DNA of 64,000 bases from Tilletiopsis washingtonensis (taxonomy: Eukaryota; Basidiomycota; Exobasidiomycetes; Entylomatales). This document shows positions 1 through 11,346 of this stretch, in pieces; the stretch's first letter is position 1, and each line of letters starts with the position of its first letter. The position numbers were made by a program, and so were the translations under genes. A model generated the notes under the pieces. It did no database searches. It saw only the letters and a program-made list of their open reading frames with translations, and was not told the origin of the DNA. The stretch is taken from NCBI RefSeq assembly GCF_003144115.1, contig NW_020312018.1, positions 419,658-483,657 on the forward strand. The letters run 5' to 3'.

Positions 1-1019
1 CCCTTGAGGGCACCGAAGACACGGGCACCCGTCGACGTGCGCTTCAGGCCGACGTCGAGGAAGCACTTGAACGGGCGCGGCTCGTCGTCACCCTCGAGCG
101 CCTCCGTCTCGGTCATCGTTCCGTCGGGCTCAGTCACACCCTCGTACTTGTCGGCGAGGCCGAGCAGGGTGAGGGCGCGACGGGCGCACAGGAGGCCAGT
201 GGCGTAGGCTGCGCGGCGTTGGGTGTGAGCGGACCATCCTTCGATCTGCGGCTCTTGTCGGCTCCTCGGCGGCGAGCATTCCTCCGACGCATGCGCACGG
301 CGCCTGTGCTGCGCCTGCTGCCCCGCCGCGGGCATGTCTGACCCCTCTCATCCTGTCCGGGCCCATCGATCTCACGCCATCCAGCACTGCCCGCCCGACC
401 TGCTGTGTCCGCCTGCTGCATCCTTCCCCTATCGCAAGTGCCTCGCCGCCTCTGCCAGCATTCTCCCACTCTCCTATCTAGCCCTACATCACTCTCTCCC
501 GCCCATCTCTGCTGCGCTCTCCGCATGACTCACCAGCAGTCCAGTTGGACAGGCCGTGCTTGACGCCGTAGCGCGGCAGCTCCTTGGAGCTCGCCTGCGT
601 GAGGACGACATCGCCCTGGATCTTGGCCGAGATGATCTGCACCGAGACGTACTTGTTGCTGAAGCGCACGACGAGGCGGTACTTGGGCGCGTTGTACTTG
701 TTCTTGGCCTGGGCGACGAGGCGCTTGCGGGCGTAGTAGTCCGTGCGGCCCTCGCGGCGGCGACGGTACTTGACCTGCACAGGCGACGCACGCAGTCAGC
801 GTCTGCGACGGCTGCAACGGCAGGACGGCATGCTCCCGACCCCCTTCCAGCATGGCGGTGGCTGCCCTTGTCTCTCGCCGCGCCTGCTCTTCCCTTCCAT
901 CTGCAGCTGCGCCTCTGCCAGGCCGGCTCTACGCCCTGTCCTGCCCGCACACTGCGCCGCATACGCACCTGGTAGCGGCTGAAGTACGGCGAGCTCTTGA
1001 CCTGCTTGACGAACGGCAT
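1..1019 (-). CDS. RPL5: 60S ribosomal protein L5 (uL18), 5' part; runs off the left edge
   Basis: This is the 5S rRNA-binding protein of the large ribosomal subunit, which carries 5S rRNA into the pre-60S particle. Exons are 969-1019, 534-774 and 208 down to 1, joined in phase. They encode about 166 of the roughly 300 residues expected. The start [17 protein letters not shown], then [54 protein letters not shown] and [20 protein letters not shown] are all hallmark uL18 sequence. The last codons in view read FGALKG, so the C-terminal half lies outside the window. Both introns are long for this region (194 and 325 bases), a common trait of fungal ribosomal protein genes. I looked for a snoRNA in them and found no convincing box C/box D pair. 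An E-box lies about 185 bases upstream of the start. Confidence 0.95.
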
Positions 1020-1533
1020 TTTGGGTGGTCGGTGGGGGTGGTGGGGGACGGGTGGCAGCGGGCGGCGCGCGCTGGGCGGCCGCGCCTGGCCCGCAGCGGC
1101 GCGCGCGCCTGGAAGACGCAGGCGCAGGCGGCGCGCGGCGTGCGACACTGCTCGCGTGCCGTGCCGCCGCGTTTGCTGCGGCACCGCAGCAGCCAGCCAC
1201 GTCACGTGATGCTTCTCTCGCCGCACCCTCACAGCGCCTGCAAGGGCCACCGCCTTGCCCAGCGCCACGGGCGGAGCTGCTGAAGAGCACGCGGGTCGGA
1301 GCAGCAGCGACAGGGTGCACCTGAACGGCTGCACAGCGCACCTCAGACGCAGCATCGTGCCACGCACTCGAGCCGTAGGCATGCAGAACTGGATTGCGCG
1401 CAGGAGCCGCTGGGATGTTCGTGTGTAGAGGGTCGTGGCGAGTGACTTGGAGTGTACAGGATCATGTGATGGAGACAGAGGCTACACGGATAGGAAGGAG
1501 CGCGAGAGGAGAAGGGTAGTTGGGGAGTCGGGA
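1020..1533. other. Intergenic: RPL5 promoter and HAP2 3' flank
   Basis: This holds the upstream region of RPL5 and the 3' flank of HAP2, both on the minus strand. Open frames here are shadows of GC-rich sequence. Apart from a CACGTG hexamer I see no distinct element. Confidence 0.6.
1203..1208. promoter_or_regulatory. CACGTG E-box upstream of RPL5
   Basis: The palindromic hexamer CACGTG, in the context GTCACGTGAT, lies about 185 bases upstream of the RPL5 start codon. In fungi this sequence is the site of Cbf1-type bHLH factors and is common in ribosomal protein and sulfur gene promoters. Use of this copy is inferred from position only. Confidence 0.4.
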
Positions 1534-3151
1534 TCAGTCGTCGAACTGCAGCATGTCCATGGCATCGCCGCCAAAGTCGGGCTGCGCCTCGAGCTGCTGC
1601 TGCAGCTGCGCGTCGTCCCAGAGCAGCGGCTCGGAGGGGTCTGCGAGCGCGGCCGGAGGTGCCGCAGCGGCCGTCGTGGCGGCGCTGGCCTCGCGCTCGG
1701 CGTCCTCCTTAGCCTTGACCTCCTCGGCCGTCAAGAAGCGCCCGCCCGGACCGCGCGGTCGGCGCATGGCGTGCTTGTGCCGAGACTCGTGCTGGTACGG
1801 TTGCTGGGCGGTGGCGAGATGCTGGTCAGCGTCGCCGACAGGACAAGGAGCCGGGCTCGTCTCACCTTTGCCACCTCAAGGCCAAGCCGCCGCGCTTCGG
1901 CCGCAGCCTCGATGACCTCGCGCTTGCGCCGCTGCAGGATGCGGGCACGCGCAGCACGGCGCTTGAGGATGCGGTGGTACTGCTTTGCGTTGACGTAGAG
2001 CGGCTCTTCGTCGGCATCGTCGGCAGCATGACTGGCGACCGAGGCAGCCGCGCCGGCGGAGCCCGTGGCCTCGCGAGCCACGGAGCCGACGCTCGAGGCG
2101 GGCGGAAGCACGCTCTCAAAGGACGGCGAGCCGGGCGGCGGCTGCATTAGGGGTGCGCCAGCCGCAGCACCGTCCTCGAGCCAGTGGTTGACCATGCTTC
2201 GCGCCAGAGCACTGGTGTCTTCGTTCTGCAGCGGATCGACGAACGGCAGCGTCGCCGAGTTCGCTTTGCTGCCGGCGGTCCCATGAGAGCCAGCAGCGGA
2301 CGGCACGGCGGTGCTGCCCGCGCCCTGTTGCTCGGGCTGCTCCTCCTCCACTGGCGGCTCTACGATTGGCTTCGCCTTCTTCCGCCGCGCCTTCGGCCGC
2401 TTCGTACCGCCGCCGGCAGAGTCGTCGAGCTCGACAGTGGGCGCCTCAATGAAGGACCACACTTCCGGAGGCGAGCTGCCTGCTGGCGCTGCTGCATTGG
2501 ACGGAGGTGCCTGGGCCATCGGTCGCATGACCATGGCCTCTCTAGTGCCATCGTCCATGCCATAGACGGGCGAGTCGAGACCGTATTCCGGCCAGCGGTA
2601 GTAGTGCGCATAGCCGCTCGAGCCGGGCTGCGGCGGCGCATAGTCTTGCGAGTAAGACGGCGAGCCGATGCGTGCACCAGGCAGCGAGAACGATGGTCCG
2701 GCTAGCGAGCTGCCGACATGGTGCGAGCCAGACGGCAAGTTCGGGTGCTGGATGTAGAATGCCGGTGCACCGCCGGCCGCACCAGCGTAGTGCGAGTCGA
2801 AGCCGGGTGAGAGCGGGCTGCTCGGCAGGCCGATGTCGTAGACCTGTTCATGGGAGATCTCCAGTCAGCTATACTGTCCCGACGCTGCTGGTATGCTCGG
2901 CTACGGCGGCGGCGAGAGAGGCACCAGACGATGATCAACGAGCGCTTGGCACCGCAAGTCGCGGCGCTCATGCGCACGCCTAGGCCACGGCACCGGTCTA
3001 CTTGCACAACAGTGCGTAGCCCTGTGTCCGGCACAGCAGCCGACCCCGCGCCACACAGGCAGCCTCCGCAGCTGTAGCCAAGAAGCAGCAAGCGGCATGC
3101 AGGAAGCACCTGGCCGCAGATCCCTCGAACCGCGCAGTGCGCTTGGCTCAT
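1534..3151 (-). CDS. HAP2: CCAAT-binding factor subunit HAP2 / NF-YA
   Basis: This is the sequence-specific subunit of the heterotrimeric CCAAT-binding complex, acting in the nucleus with HAP3 and HAP5. Secure exons are 1866-2843 and 1534-1803. The first carries the subunit-association helix PLYVNAKQYHRILKRR and the second the DNA-binding helix HESRHKHAMRRPRGPGGRF near its start. The intron 1804-1865 joins them in phase, and the stop is TGA at 1534-1536. The 5' end is uncertain: no in-frame ATG precedes 2843 before a stop, so an upstream exon is needed. The best candidate is 3110-3151 (MSQAHCAVRGICGQ), which joins in phase but uses a weak GTGCTT donor. That gives about 429 residues. The N-terminal two thirds is low-complexity P/S/A/G sequence. 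The linker between the two helices is about 14 residues longer than in human NF-YA. Confidence 0.85.
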
Positions 3152-4510
3152 GATGAAAGGCCGAGCGCTGACCTGAAAAACGATCACTCCCGAGCGCAGC
3201 GCGGTCGCTCTTGCGCGGGCACCTGAGCTCACGCGCCACCCTTGCCACAGTCTGTCCCCGCAACCTTCGACTGGTGTTCCGACATCGACGAGCCGTCACT
3301 TACCTCTGCCTGTCCCAGGACATCGCCACCGACTCCGCCCGCCTCGTAGCGCTGCATCTACGCCCGCCGCTCGCGATGCGTCCCTGAGCGCCGTGCGCGG
3401 TGCTCGAGGCGCAGGAGTGCCGACGAGTTGCCACGCCTAGGTGGTGCTGGGTTTGGCGCGATCAGCGGCCGAAGCCGCCCGGAGCTGCTGTAGGAAAGCC
3501 GGCGAGCGTCGAAATAGAGCAGCAGCTAGCCGATGAGCTAGATCGCGAGCGGCGTAGAGGAGCCGACGGCGAGTGTCGCGCTCGGTGGCGCACAGAGCGA
3601 GAGGGTGGCAGAGGGCGGTGTGTGGCGGTGAGGGATGTAGGAGTGAGGTGCGAGAGGGGTAGTGATGGCGCTGTGTGCTCCAGGGGTGGCCCGGGCGGCA
3701 CGCACGCTACCAGAGACGGCTCTGAGAGCTATCAGATGGGATCTCGCGCGGTGAGCGGCGGCTTGAGAAGATGTGATCGCTGGTGCAGATGCGCCTGTGC
3801 ACGCTGCAGCGGTGCGCCTCGGCGCGTTTCGCGGCGCGGAGCAGCAGCGCAAAGCGCGCCACGCCGGTTGATCCGACCGAGAGCGGAGCGGCGGAGAAGG
3901 CGGCTGCAAGCGCGAGCTGGGCCTCGTGGGCTGCCGCAGATCGGGTGCTGCCGTGGCGCGTGTTCACACGGTGTGCTGCGCTGGCACACTTGCTGTGGCA
4001 ACGAGCGTCGAGGAGCTGCCCAAAGCTCGACTCGCTGCGAGAGGAGAATCGGGCGAGGAGTGAGGTGCGGTGCGTGCGGAGGCGGCGTGCTGCGCGGCCT
4101 GTGTGGCGTGGCGAGGAGGTGCGCGCGCAGTGCGTGCTGCACGGCGGCAGTGGCTGGCAGAGGAGAGCGAGCCCAGCAAGGGATGATGAGGAGCAGCAGA
4201 GAGAGAGAGGCTGAGGCTGGGGCTGCGAAAGCCGGGCTGTGCTGGAGGTCGGGAGCACGGAGGCGCTGACCCAAGCGTCGAGGTGAGGTCAGCCAGGTGC
4301 CCTGCGGCATGCGCAGGACAGGTTCCCACGCTCGCTGGGTGCGTGCGCCGCCTAGCGTGCGTGGCGCTGCCACACCCATCGTGCGCCAAGGGCCCATCGG
4401 CGACTCGCCGCCTCGGCCACGCCAACGTCGGTCCACCAGTCTCTGTGCCATGTCAGATTGCAGCCGATTCAATACAGAAGAAAGCAGCATCGCCGTCGGG
4501 TTCGCCCGTC
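3152..4510. other. Intergenic, about 1.36 kb: HAP2 promoter side and nucleoporin 3' flank
   Basis: No gene could be supported here. Open frames of up to 289 codons exist on both strands, but they overlap each other, are rich in R/A/S/C or P/S/T, and match no family I recognise. A purine-rich AGAG run lies near 4195-4215. An unspliced leader exon for HAP2 or a non-coding transcript is possible. Confidence 0.5.
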
Positions 4511-7500
4511 TCACGCCGCCGTCGCGCCACTGAGCAGAGGGTGGTCAGCACGGCATGCCTCGTCTTCTAGCCGCGAGAGGACTCACATCAGCAGCGCGCA
4601 GTAGTCGTTGGCGGCGTTCTGCAGCGCTTCGACCTCCGGCGGCGCCGACGCATCCCAGGCGCCGCTCGGCTCGGGCGCCAGGCTGCGCACCGACAGGGCG
4701 CGCGCCAGGTTGTGCAGTGCAGCGAGCACTGCGGAGGCTGGGTCAGTCTCGAGCGCAGAGCCGCGCCGCAGGTCGCCGTACTCACTGTCGCTGCGCGCGA
4801 CCGTCTGCGTGAGGCTCGTCTTTGCGTCCTGGAAGAGGCCGGGCACGAGCTCGAGCAGCTCGGCGACTCGCGGCGCAAGACGCGCAAGCTTGTCCTCGTC
4901 GGCAGCGTCCAGGCCGTTGCCCTCGCGATGCGCGAGCAGGTAGGGCAGGTGCTTGACGCACGCCACATAGTCGACGTACACGCGGCCGCCCTGCTTCCAG
5001 CCGGCCATGTCGTCGAGGCCGCCTGGCAGGTTCGCCTCGTGGAACGGCGCAAAGAGCGTGAGCAGCACGTCGAGGTCGCCGCGGATGATCGCCTCGGGCG
5101 CCAGGTGGCGCACGGCAATGGCGTGCGCCTCCGTGAGCTGGCCGGCAAAGATCAGCAGCTCGTACTCCTCGAAGCGGTCGTCGCGGCTGCGCGCCTCGTG
5201 GGCGCGCGCCTCAAAGATCCACGCGCGCGGAATGCGCAGGCGCTCGGTGAGGAACTGCTCCGAGGCTGGGTCGGCGTCGTCGCCCAGCTTGCTGACGTTG
5301 CGCGCCAGCAGTGCCTTGAGGGCCGCCTCGCGGCTCTGCGGCAGCTCGAGGTGCAGCAGCACGAAGGCGGCCCAGAGCCACTGGCCCTGCAGCTCGAGCT
5401 GCTGCGCATAGCCCGACGTGAGGCCGTCGGCACGAGCGCTATTGCCCTCGAAGCCGGCTGCCTGCAGCTCGACGCCGGACTCGACGCCGAGATCGAGCCG
5501 GTCGCCAAAGTCGCGGTGGCGCAGCGCACGCGAGAGGAGCTGATACAGGTGCCAGGGCAGGCGCAGATCGGCCAGTGCGGGGCCGAAGCCAGACGGCGTA
5601 AGAGCGCTCTCCAGGTCGTGCGCCGGGAAGGCAAAGAGCTTGATGAGCTGGAAGATGCCATCGCGCTCGTATGTGTTGGCCTGGACGAGTTGGCGCATGC
5701 GCTGCGAGCCGAGGGCTGAGCTCTCCCGGTACGGCGGCAGCGGAGGCGCGGTGGCGCCGCGTCCGCCGACGGCTGCCTCATAGCGCTCGACGGCGCTCGT
5801 CAGGGTTGCATCGTGCGCAGTGTCGTACCACAGGTGCAGACCGAACGCGCGCTTCCAGTCCAGGCCCGCAGCGATCTGCAGGTCCTCCACCTGGTCGATG
5901 GGGTCGCGCACCGAGCGCGCCGCGGTGCCTTCCGACAGGGTGACGTTGCCAGCGAGCAGCTCGTAGACGCGGCGGTGGTCCTTCGAGATGTGCGCATCGA
6001 CAGCCTCGCGCCGCCATGTTGCCAGCTGGTCGCTAACATCGGCGCGTGCCTCATCGTCGCCGCTGCCAGCCTGCGCCACTAGCGTTGCGAGGCGCACGTC
6101 GCCCGCCTCGATGGCGGCCCCGCATGCGCGCTCCAGCTGATTGCCGGTGAGGAACGTGAAGACGAGAGCGGCGTCACGGCTTGCAGCGACGTGCCCTCGC
6201 GACTCGGCCTCGACGGTCGACGCGACGGCGTGCGCAAGGCAGGCAGAGAGCGCAGCCTTGCGGCGAATCGCCATGGCCTTGTGCTGCAGCTCTCGTGACG
6301 CCTCTGCTGGCAGGCGCAAGTCGATCTCGTCGAAGAGGGCTACGCCCATGCGCCAGAGCACTGCCTCATGGCTGCGATCGTTGCTGTCGAAAGAGGCAGC
6401 AAAGTCGCGGAAGCGCGTCTCGGGGCGGATGTATGCAGCCGGACAGCCTCTGTTGAAGATCGCGGCCTGCGAGTCGTCGTCGAACGCATCGTCAGCGTCG
6501 TCTTCTGCCTCGATCTCCGAGTGGTCGAGCTGCAGCCGCAGCAAACGCTCCATGTCTGCCACCTCGCTGCCGCCGACCTTGAAGAAGCGGACCTTCTCGA
6601 GCCGGACTGTCGAAGACGACGGGCTCTCCTCAGCTTCGCTCGAGGTGGCGGGCGTGGACTTGCTCGCTGCGGCGGGGCCAGTGACGAGCTTGCCGATGTG
6701 CGCAATTGTGCCGTCTGGGCCCCAGCCGACGCGGAAGCTGCGGCCCCTGGCCAGGCCGGCATCGACGGTGAGGTGCTCCGAGCCTGCAACTGCCGAGCGG
6801 GCAGGGTCGGTGCGGATGAACTTGCGCGGGGCCGAGCTGGTGGCGACCGGCAGTTCGGTGGCAGGAATGACTGCCGGCACACGAGCCGCCGGTGCAGGGC
6901 TCGAGAACGTCGAGCGCCCGCTCAGCGGCGCGGCAGCACCCGGCACGCTGGTGCGCGGATGCTTGCGCGTCGTACTGCTGGCCGGTGCGGCCGGCTGGGC
7001 AGGCGCTGGCGAAGCCTGCTTCGGCGTCTGGCCGAAGAAGCTCGCTTGCATGACCTGCACGCGACGCGAGTCCGCCGTCCGGCCTGCTGCTGCAGAGGAC
7101 CACGACGGCGCAGGTGAGCCTTCAGCCTGGTGCTGTGCAGCGGCCGAGCTGAGGCGTGGGGTTTCCGCCCGCGCTTCCCACACGCGGGCGCCACTAAAAT
7201 GGGGCGGGCTCGTCAGCTCGCTGGCGCGCATCGAACTGCTGCTGGACTGCGTGTCGTCTGCGTCCATCCCATCGTCGGGTTCCTCGTCGTCCGCGTCGCC
7301 GAGCGCGCGGCTGGGCGGTGCGCCGCCCTTGCGGGAGTTCGGCGTTTCTTTTGCCGCGGACGCAGCGGGCCGCGCACTTTTCCGCGCAGGCGTCGAGCTC
7401 GAGGGCCCAGCCGCAGCAGCCTTGGCTGCCGCAGCATTGGCGCCGTCCTCCTCGTCGCTGTCGTCCAGGCCGTAGCGCGAGAAGTGCTCGACGCGGAAGC

Positions 7501-10500
7501 GCCACGTGCCGCTCTGCGCCTCGTACTCCTCGAACTTCGTCTCCTCCTTGCGCTGCAGCTTGGTGATGTGCTGCTTGACGCGGGGGTGGTCTGCGTCCTT
7601 AAGCGGCTGACGCGTGGCGCGGTCAGTCGGCCAGCACTTCTCGAGCGACACGACGGCAGGCACGTTGAGACCAGAGCCCTGCGGCGCCTTGACGACCGTG
7701 GAGGGGTCAAAGCCAGGCCGCACGCCGTCGAGCAGCTCGCCAGTCTCGGGGTCATAGCAGTCGTCCTCGTCGGGGTAGACGAAGCACTCCTTGGAGCGGA
7801 TCTGCACGATGCCGCCGGGCACGTCGCGCAGGTCACCGACAGACGTCAGGTCGACGGCCTGCACGAAGCGCACGGAGCCGTAGCCCTTGCGGCCGACGAC
7901 GAAGTACGGCACAGCACTGAGCTCCGCCGCGCCCCACGTGTCGAGCTCGCGCAGCGGCGGCGAGGTGTAGTAGTCGAGAGGCAGGTTGTCGTTCGCCGGC
8001 GGAGCCTGCTGCGCCGGCTTGTTGGCGGAGAGGCTGGGCAGAGACGAGTCGGGGTCCTCGCGCGCGCCGCGGCTCCCGACCGGGCGGCTGGGCGTGTCGT
8101 TGCGGTTGAACACCGAGCTGGCGAAGGAGGCGTCTCCCTCGTTCGGCGTCGTGGGCTCGTTGGCGCGCACAGGCAGGCCTCGCCGAGCGGACGAGCCGGT
8201 CTCCAGAGCAGGCGAGAAGGCGACGCGCTGCACGGCAGGCGCGGTGCCGCCGCGCAGGTTGCTGCTGAAAGGCGACGAATCGCGCGCAATGACGCTGCCC
8301 GCGCGAGGCGCCACGCTGCCGGCACGCGAGGAGGCGCCGAAGATGGAGCGCGAGAAGCTGTTGCTCGCGCCAGCAGACCCGGCTGCCGGCGAGTCGTCAA
8401 GCACCAGCCGCTTCACGCTCGGGCGTGAGACGAAGGCCTGCGGCGGAAGCGACTCGCCACGCGCGCCACCGTTGCCGTAGACCTGCTCGTCGCTGAGGCC
8501 GCGGAAGAGGCTTGCGCCTCCCGTCGCCGGCGAGCCGTGGCGGGCGAGACTGCTGCCGAAGAGGTTCGCGCCGGGCGTGCCCTCGCGTCCAGGCGTGCCA
8601 TCGCGCGTCGAGAAGCCCATCGCGCCGCCAGGCGTGCTGCCTCGCAGGCGCGTGATCTTCGCGGCGTTGCGCGGCGAGTTGCGGAAGGGCGCGACGAGAG
8701 GTGGCGCACGCTTGCTGGCGCTGGCGGAGACGTTGAAAGGCAGCGGCGGCTGGCTCGCGGCGCCACCAGCACCGCCCTGGGCGCCGTTCGCGAAGAGCGC
8801 GTCGGTGCCGTACGGGTCCTGGTTGAGGCTGGCCTGGAAGTTGGGCTGCTGGGCCTGCTGACCCTGCTGTTGCTGGTTCTGCTGGCCGCCGAGCGTGGAC
8901 GCGCCGAAGAGGCCGCCGCCGGGTGCCGCCTGGTTGTTCTGGCTCTGTCCAAAGAGACCGCCGGTGGACGCGCCCTGATTCTGCGCACCGCCGCCAAACA
9001 GGGCGCCGCCGCTGCTGCTACCGCCGAAGAGTCCTGAGCTCGGGAAGGCGGTCGAGCCGCCGAGACCTCCGCCGGGCGCGGCCGGCTTCGCTGCTGTGTT
9101 GCCGAAGAGTCCTCCGCCACCGCCGAAGAGGCCGCCGCCGGCAGCAGGCTGCTGCTGCTGTTGCTGGCCAGCCGGAGCACCGAAGAGGCCGCCGGTCGCT
9201 GGCTTGGCGCCGAAGAGACCCCCGCCGAAGCCCGATGCGGGCTGCTGCTGCTGCTGCTGACCCTGTTGCTGCTGTCCCTGCGGCTGTCCGAAGCCGCCGC
9301 CGAGACCACCGAAGAGACCTCCCGGCTGAGCGGTCGCGACCGGCTGGGAGTTGCCGAACAGGCCGCCCGTGGCAGGCGCCGCAGCACCGCCGGCGGTCGC
9401 TCCACTTGTGCCGCCGAAGCTGAAGGCCGGCTTGGCTGCAGCTGCCCCTGGCGCGCTCGAGGCGGCGCCAAAGCCACCGAAGGACGGGGCAGACGAGGTC
9501 TGCGGTGCGCTGCCAAAGAGACCTCCGGGCTTAGGCGCAGCAGATGCAGCCGGGGCGCCGCCAAACGTGAAGCCGCCCGAGGTGCCGCCAAAGCCGGTCT
9601 GGGCAGGCTGCTGCTGCTGTTGCGGCTGCTGCTGGCCCAGCGTCGATCCAAAGCCGCCGAAGCCGCTGGTCGAGGCTGCCGGAGCAGCGCCGAACGCACC
9701 GGCTGTGCTGCCGAAGAGCCCGCCCGTCGCCGGCTTGGCGGCAGGCGTCTGGCCAAAGGTGAAGCCGCCGGTAGCACCCGCAGCCGGCGCAGCGGGTGCA
9801 GCTGATGCGCCGCCAAAGGTGAAGCCCGTACTGGCGGGCTGCTGCTGTTGCTGCTGGCCAAAGAGGCCTCCTGTCGGCTGCTGCTGCTGCTGTTGCGGTG
9901 CTCCGAACAGACCGCCGCCTGTCGTGGTGTTCTGCTGTCCAAACAGACCTCCAGCAGCGGGCTGCTGCGCCGGCTGGCCGAAGAGCCCGCCGGTCTGCTG
10001 CTGCTGGGGCTGCGCGCCGAACAGACCTGTCTGCTGCTGCTGCGGCTGCTGCCCGAACAAGCCGCCCTGCTGCTGCTGAGGCTGGCCGAAGGCCGGCTGC
10101 TGCTGAGCGCCGAAGCCCGACGCAGCTGCGGGCGGCCCGCCGGTGCCCGACTTGCGCCCCTGCTGGTAGTCCTGCAGGCGCAGCTCCTCCAGCGATGCCT
10201 GTCGGTAGGCGGGCATCATGGTGATGCACTGATATGCGTAGTCGTGCTTGTTTTGACCGTTTGCGTCGGGCTCAGAGTTGATGAACAGCTGGTAAGGCGG
10301 GTTGGAGGTGCCTGCGGTGGGCATGGCGGCGGCCGCAGGCGCTGACAGGGAAGAGAAGGTGAGCATACGCAGGCAAGCGGCTGTGGCCCGGCTGGCTCAC
10401 CGCCAAAGAGCCCGCCGGTCTGCGGCTGCGCGCCGAAGCCGGTCTGTGCAGCGGGCTGTGCGGGCTGTCCGAAGAGGCCGCCGGTGGCCGGCTTCGCGCC

Positions 10501-11076
10501 GAAGCCGCCAGCTGTAGGTGCGCCGAAGGTCGTTGTCGCTGCGGGCTGAGCTCCTGCGATGTGCCGTGTGTCAGACAAGCTCCAGGCGGCGCAAAACGTG
10601 CAAAGGCCGCCGGACGCCTGCGGTGCGCGGGACACTCACCGAAGCCGCCGAACGTGCTCGTCTGCTGCGAGCCGCCGAAGCCGCCGAAGGCCGGACGCTG
10701 CTGCTGCTGCGCCTGCGCCGGCTGGCCGAAGCCGCCGGTCTGTGGCTGCTGCGCATTCTGCGGCTGCCCGAAGGTAAAGCCGCCTGTTGCGGGTGCCTGC
10801 GCCGGCTGTGCGCCAAAGAGACCGCCGCCGGCTGCTGGCTGCTGGGCGCCGAACGCCTGCGGCTGCGCACCAAAGCCTGGTACCGTGCGTGAGTGGGCGC
10901 TCGTCGTGCTGAAGCGCGGCGTACTCACCACCAAAGGCGCCCTGCTGCGGCTGCTGCGGCTGTGCGCCGAAGAGGCCGCCCGCCTGCTGGCCCGGCTGCG
11001 CGGCACCGGGCTGCTGCTGCTGCTGCTGGCCCGCCTGGCCAAAGCCGCCGAAGCCGCCGGTATTCGCGCCGAACAT
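4511..11076 (-). CDS. NUP145: Nup98-Nup96 nucleoporin precursor (fungal Nup145/Nup189)
   Basis: This is a nuclear pore polyprotein that cuts itself into an FG nucleoporin (Nup98-like) and a scaffold nucleoporin of the Y complex (Nup96-like). Exons are 10929-11076, 10640-10876, 10401-10553, 4587-10341 and 4511-4529, giving about 2103 residues. The start MFGANTGGFGGFG opens a GLFG repeat region with glutamine spacers. At about residues 190-245 this is interrupted by a Gle2-binding (GLEBS) segment that begins GTSNPPYQLF and ends SLEELRLQDY. GLFG repeats continue to about residue 700. The autoproteolytic domain spans about 965-1133 and ends in HFS, with the scissile bond expected between F1133 and S1134, followed by RYGLDDSDEED. 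The rest is the helical Nup96 region. If the last intron (4530-4586) is retained, translation stops at 4583-4585 with nearly the same protein. Confidence 0.93.
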
Positions 11077-11346
11077 GCGGCGCACCGAGGTGGGGAGAGG
11101 GAGCTGGGAGAGGGGTGCGGCGCGGGAGATGGGAGTGTGGAGCGGCGAGCTGAGATGTGCCGTGCGCCGCCGCGAGAAGCTCGGACGCGTCGCTGGCTGG
11201 CGATGCACGCTCGAGAGCGACAAGGCAGCGGCGCGAGAGTCGCGCCCCCGCCGTGCTGGGCCCTGGCCGCACGTGCCGTGCCTGTGCCTAGCAGCCGTGG
11301 GAGCGGCGAGAAGCAACCGCTCCTTCCTCCACTCCCCCATCTCACC

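Noticed and set aside
209-533. Possible snoRNA in the 325-base RPL5 intron
   Set aside because: A GTGATGT run resembles box C, but no suitable box D (CTGA) or flanking stem was found.
3400-4269. A 289-codon plus-strand frame in the HAP2/nucleoporin gap
   Set aside because: It is rich in R, G, A and C with no folded-looking segments, overlaps a 260-codon minus frame of equal quality, and extends into no spliced model.
9000-10130. A CRISPR-like or satellite repeat array
   Set aside because: The repeating GAAGAGGCC-type DNA is the minus-strand coding sequence of GLFG repeats in the nucleoporin. Spacing and sequence vary as in protein repeats.
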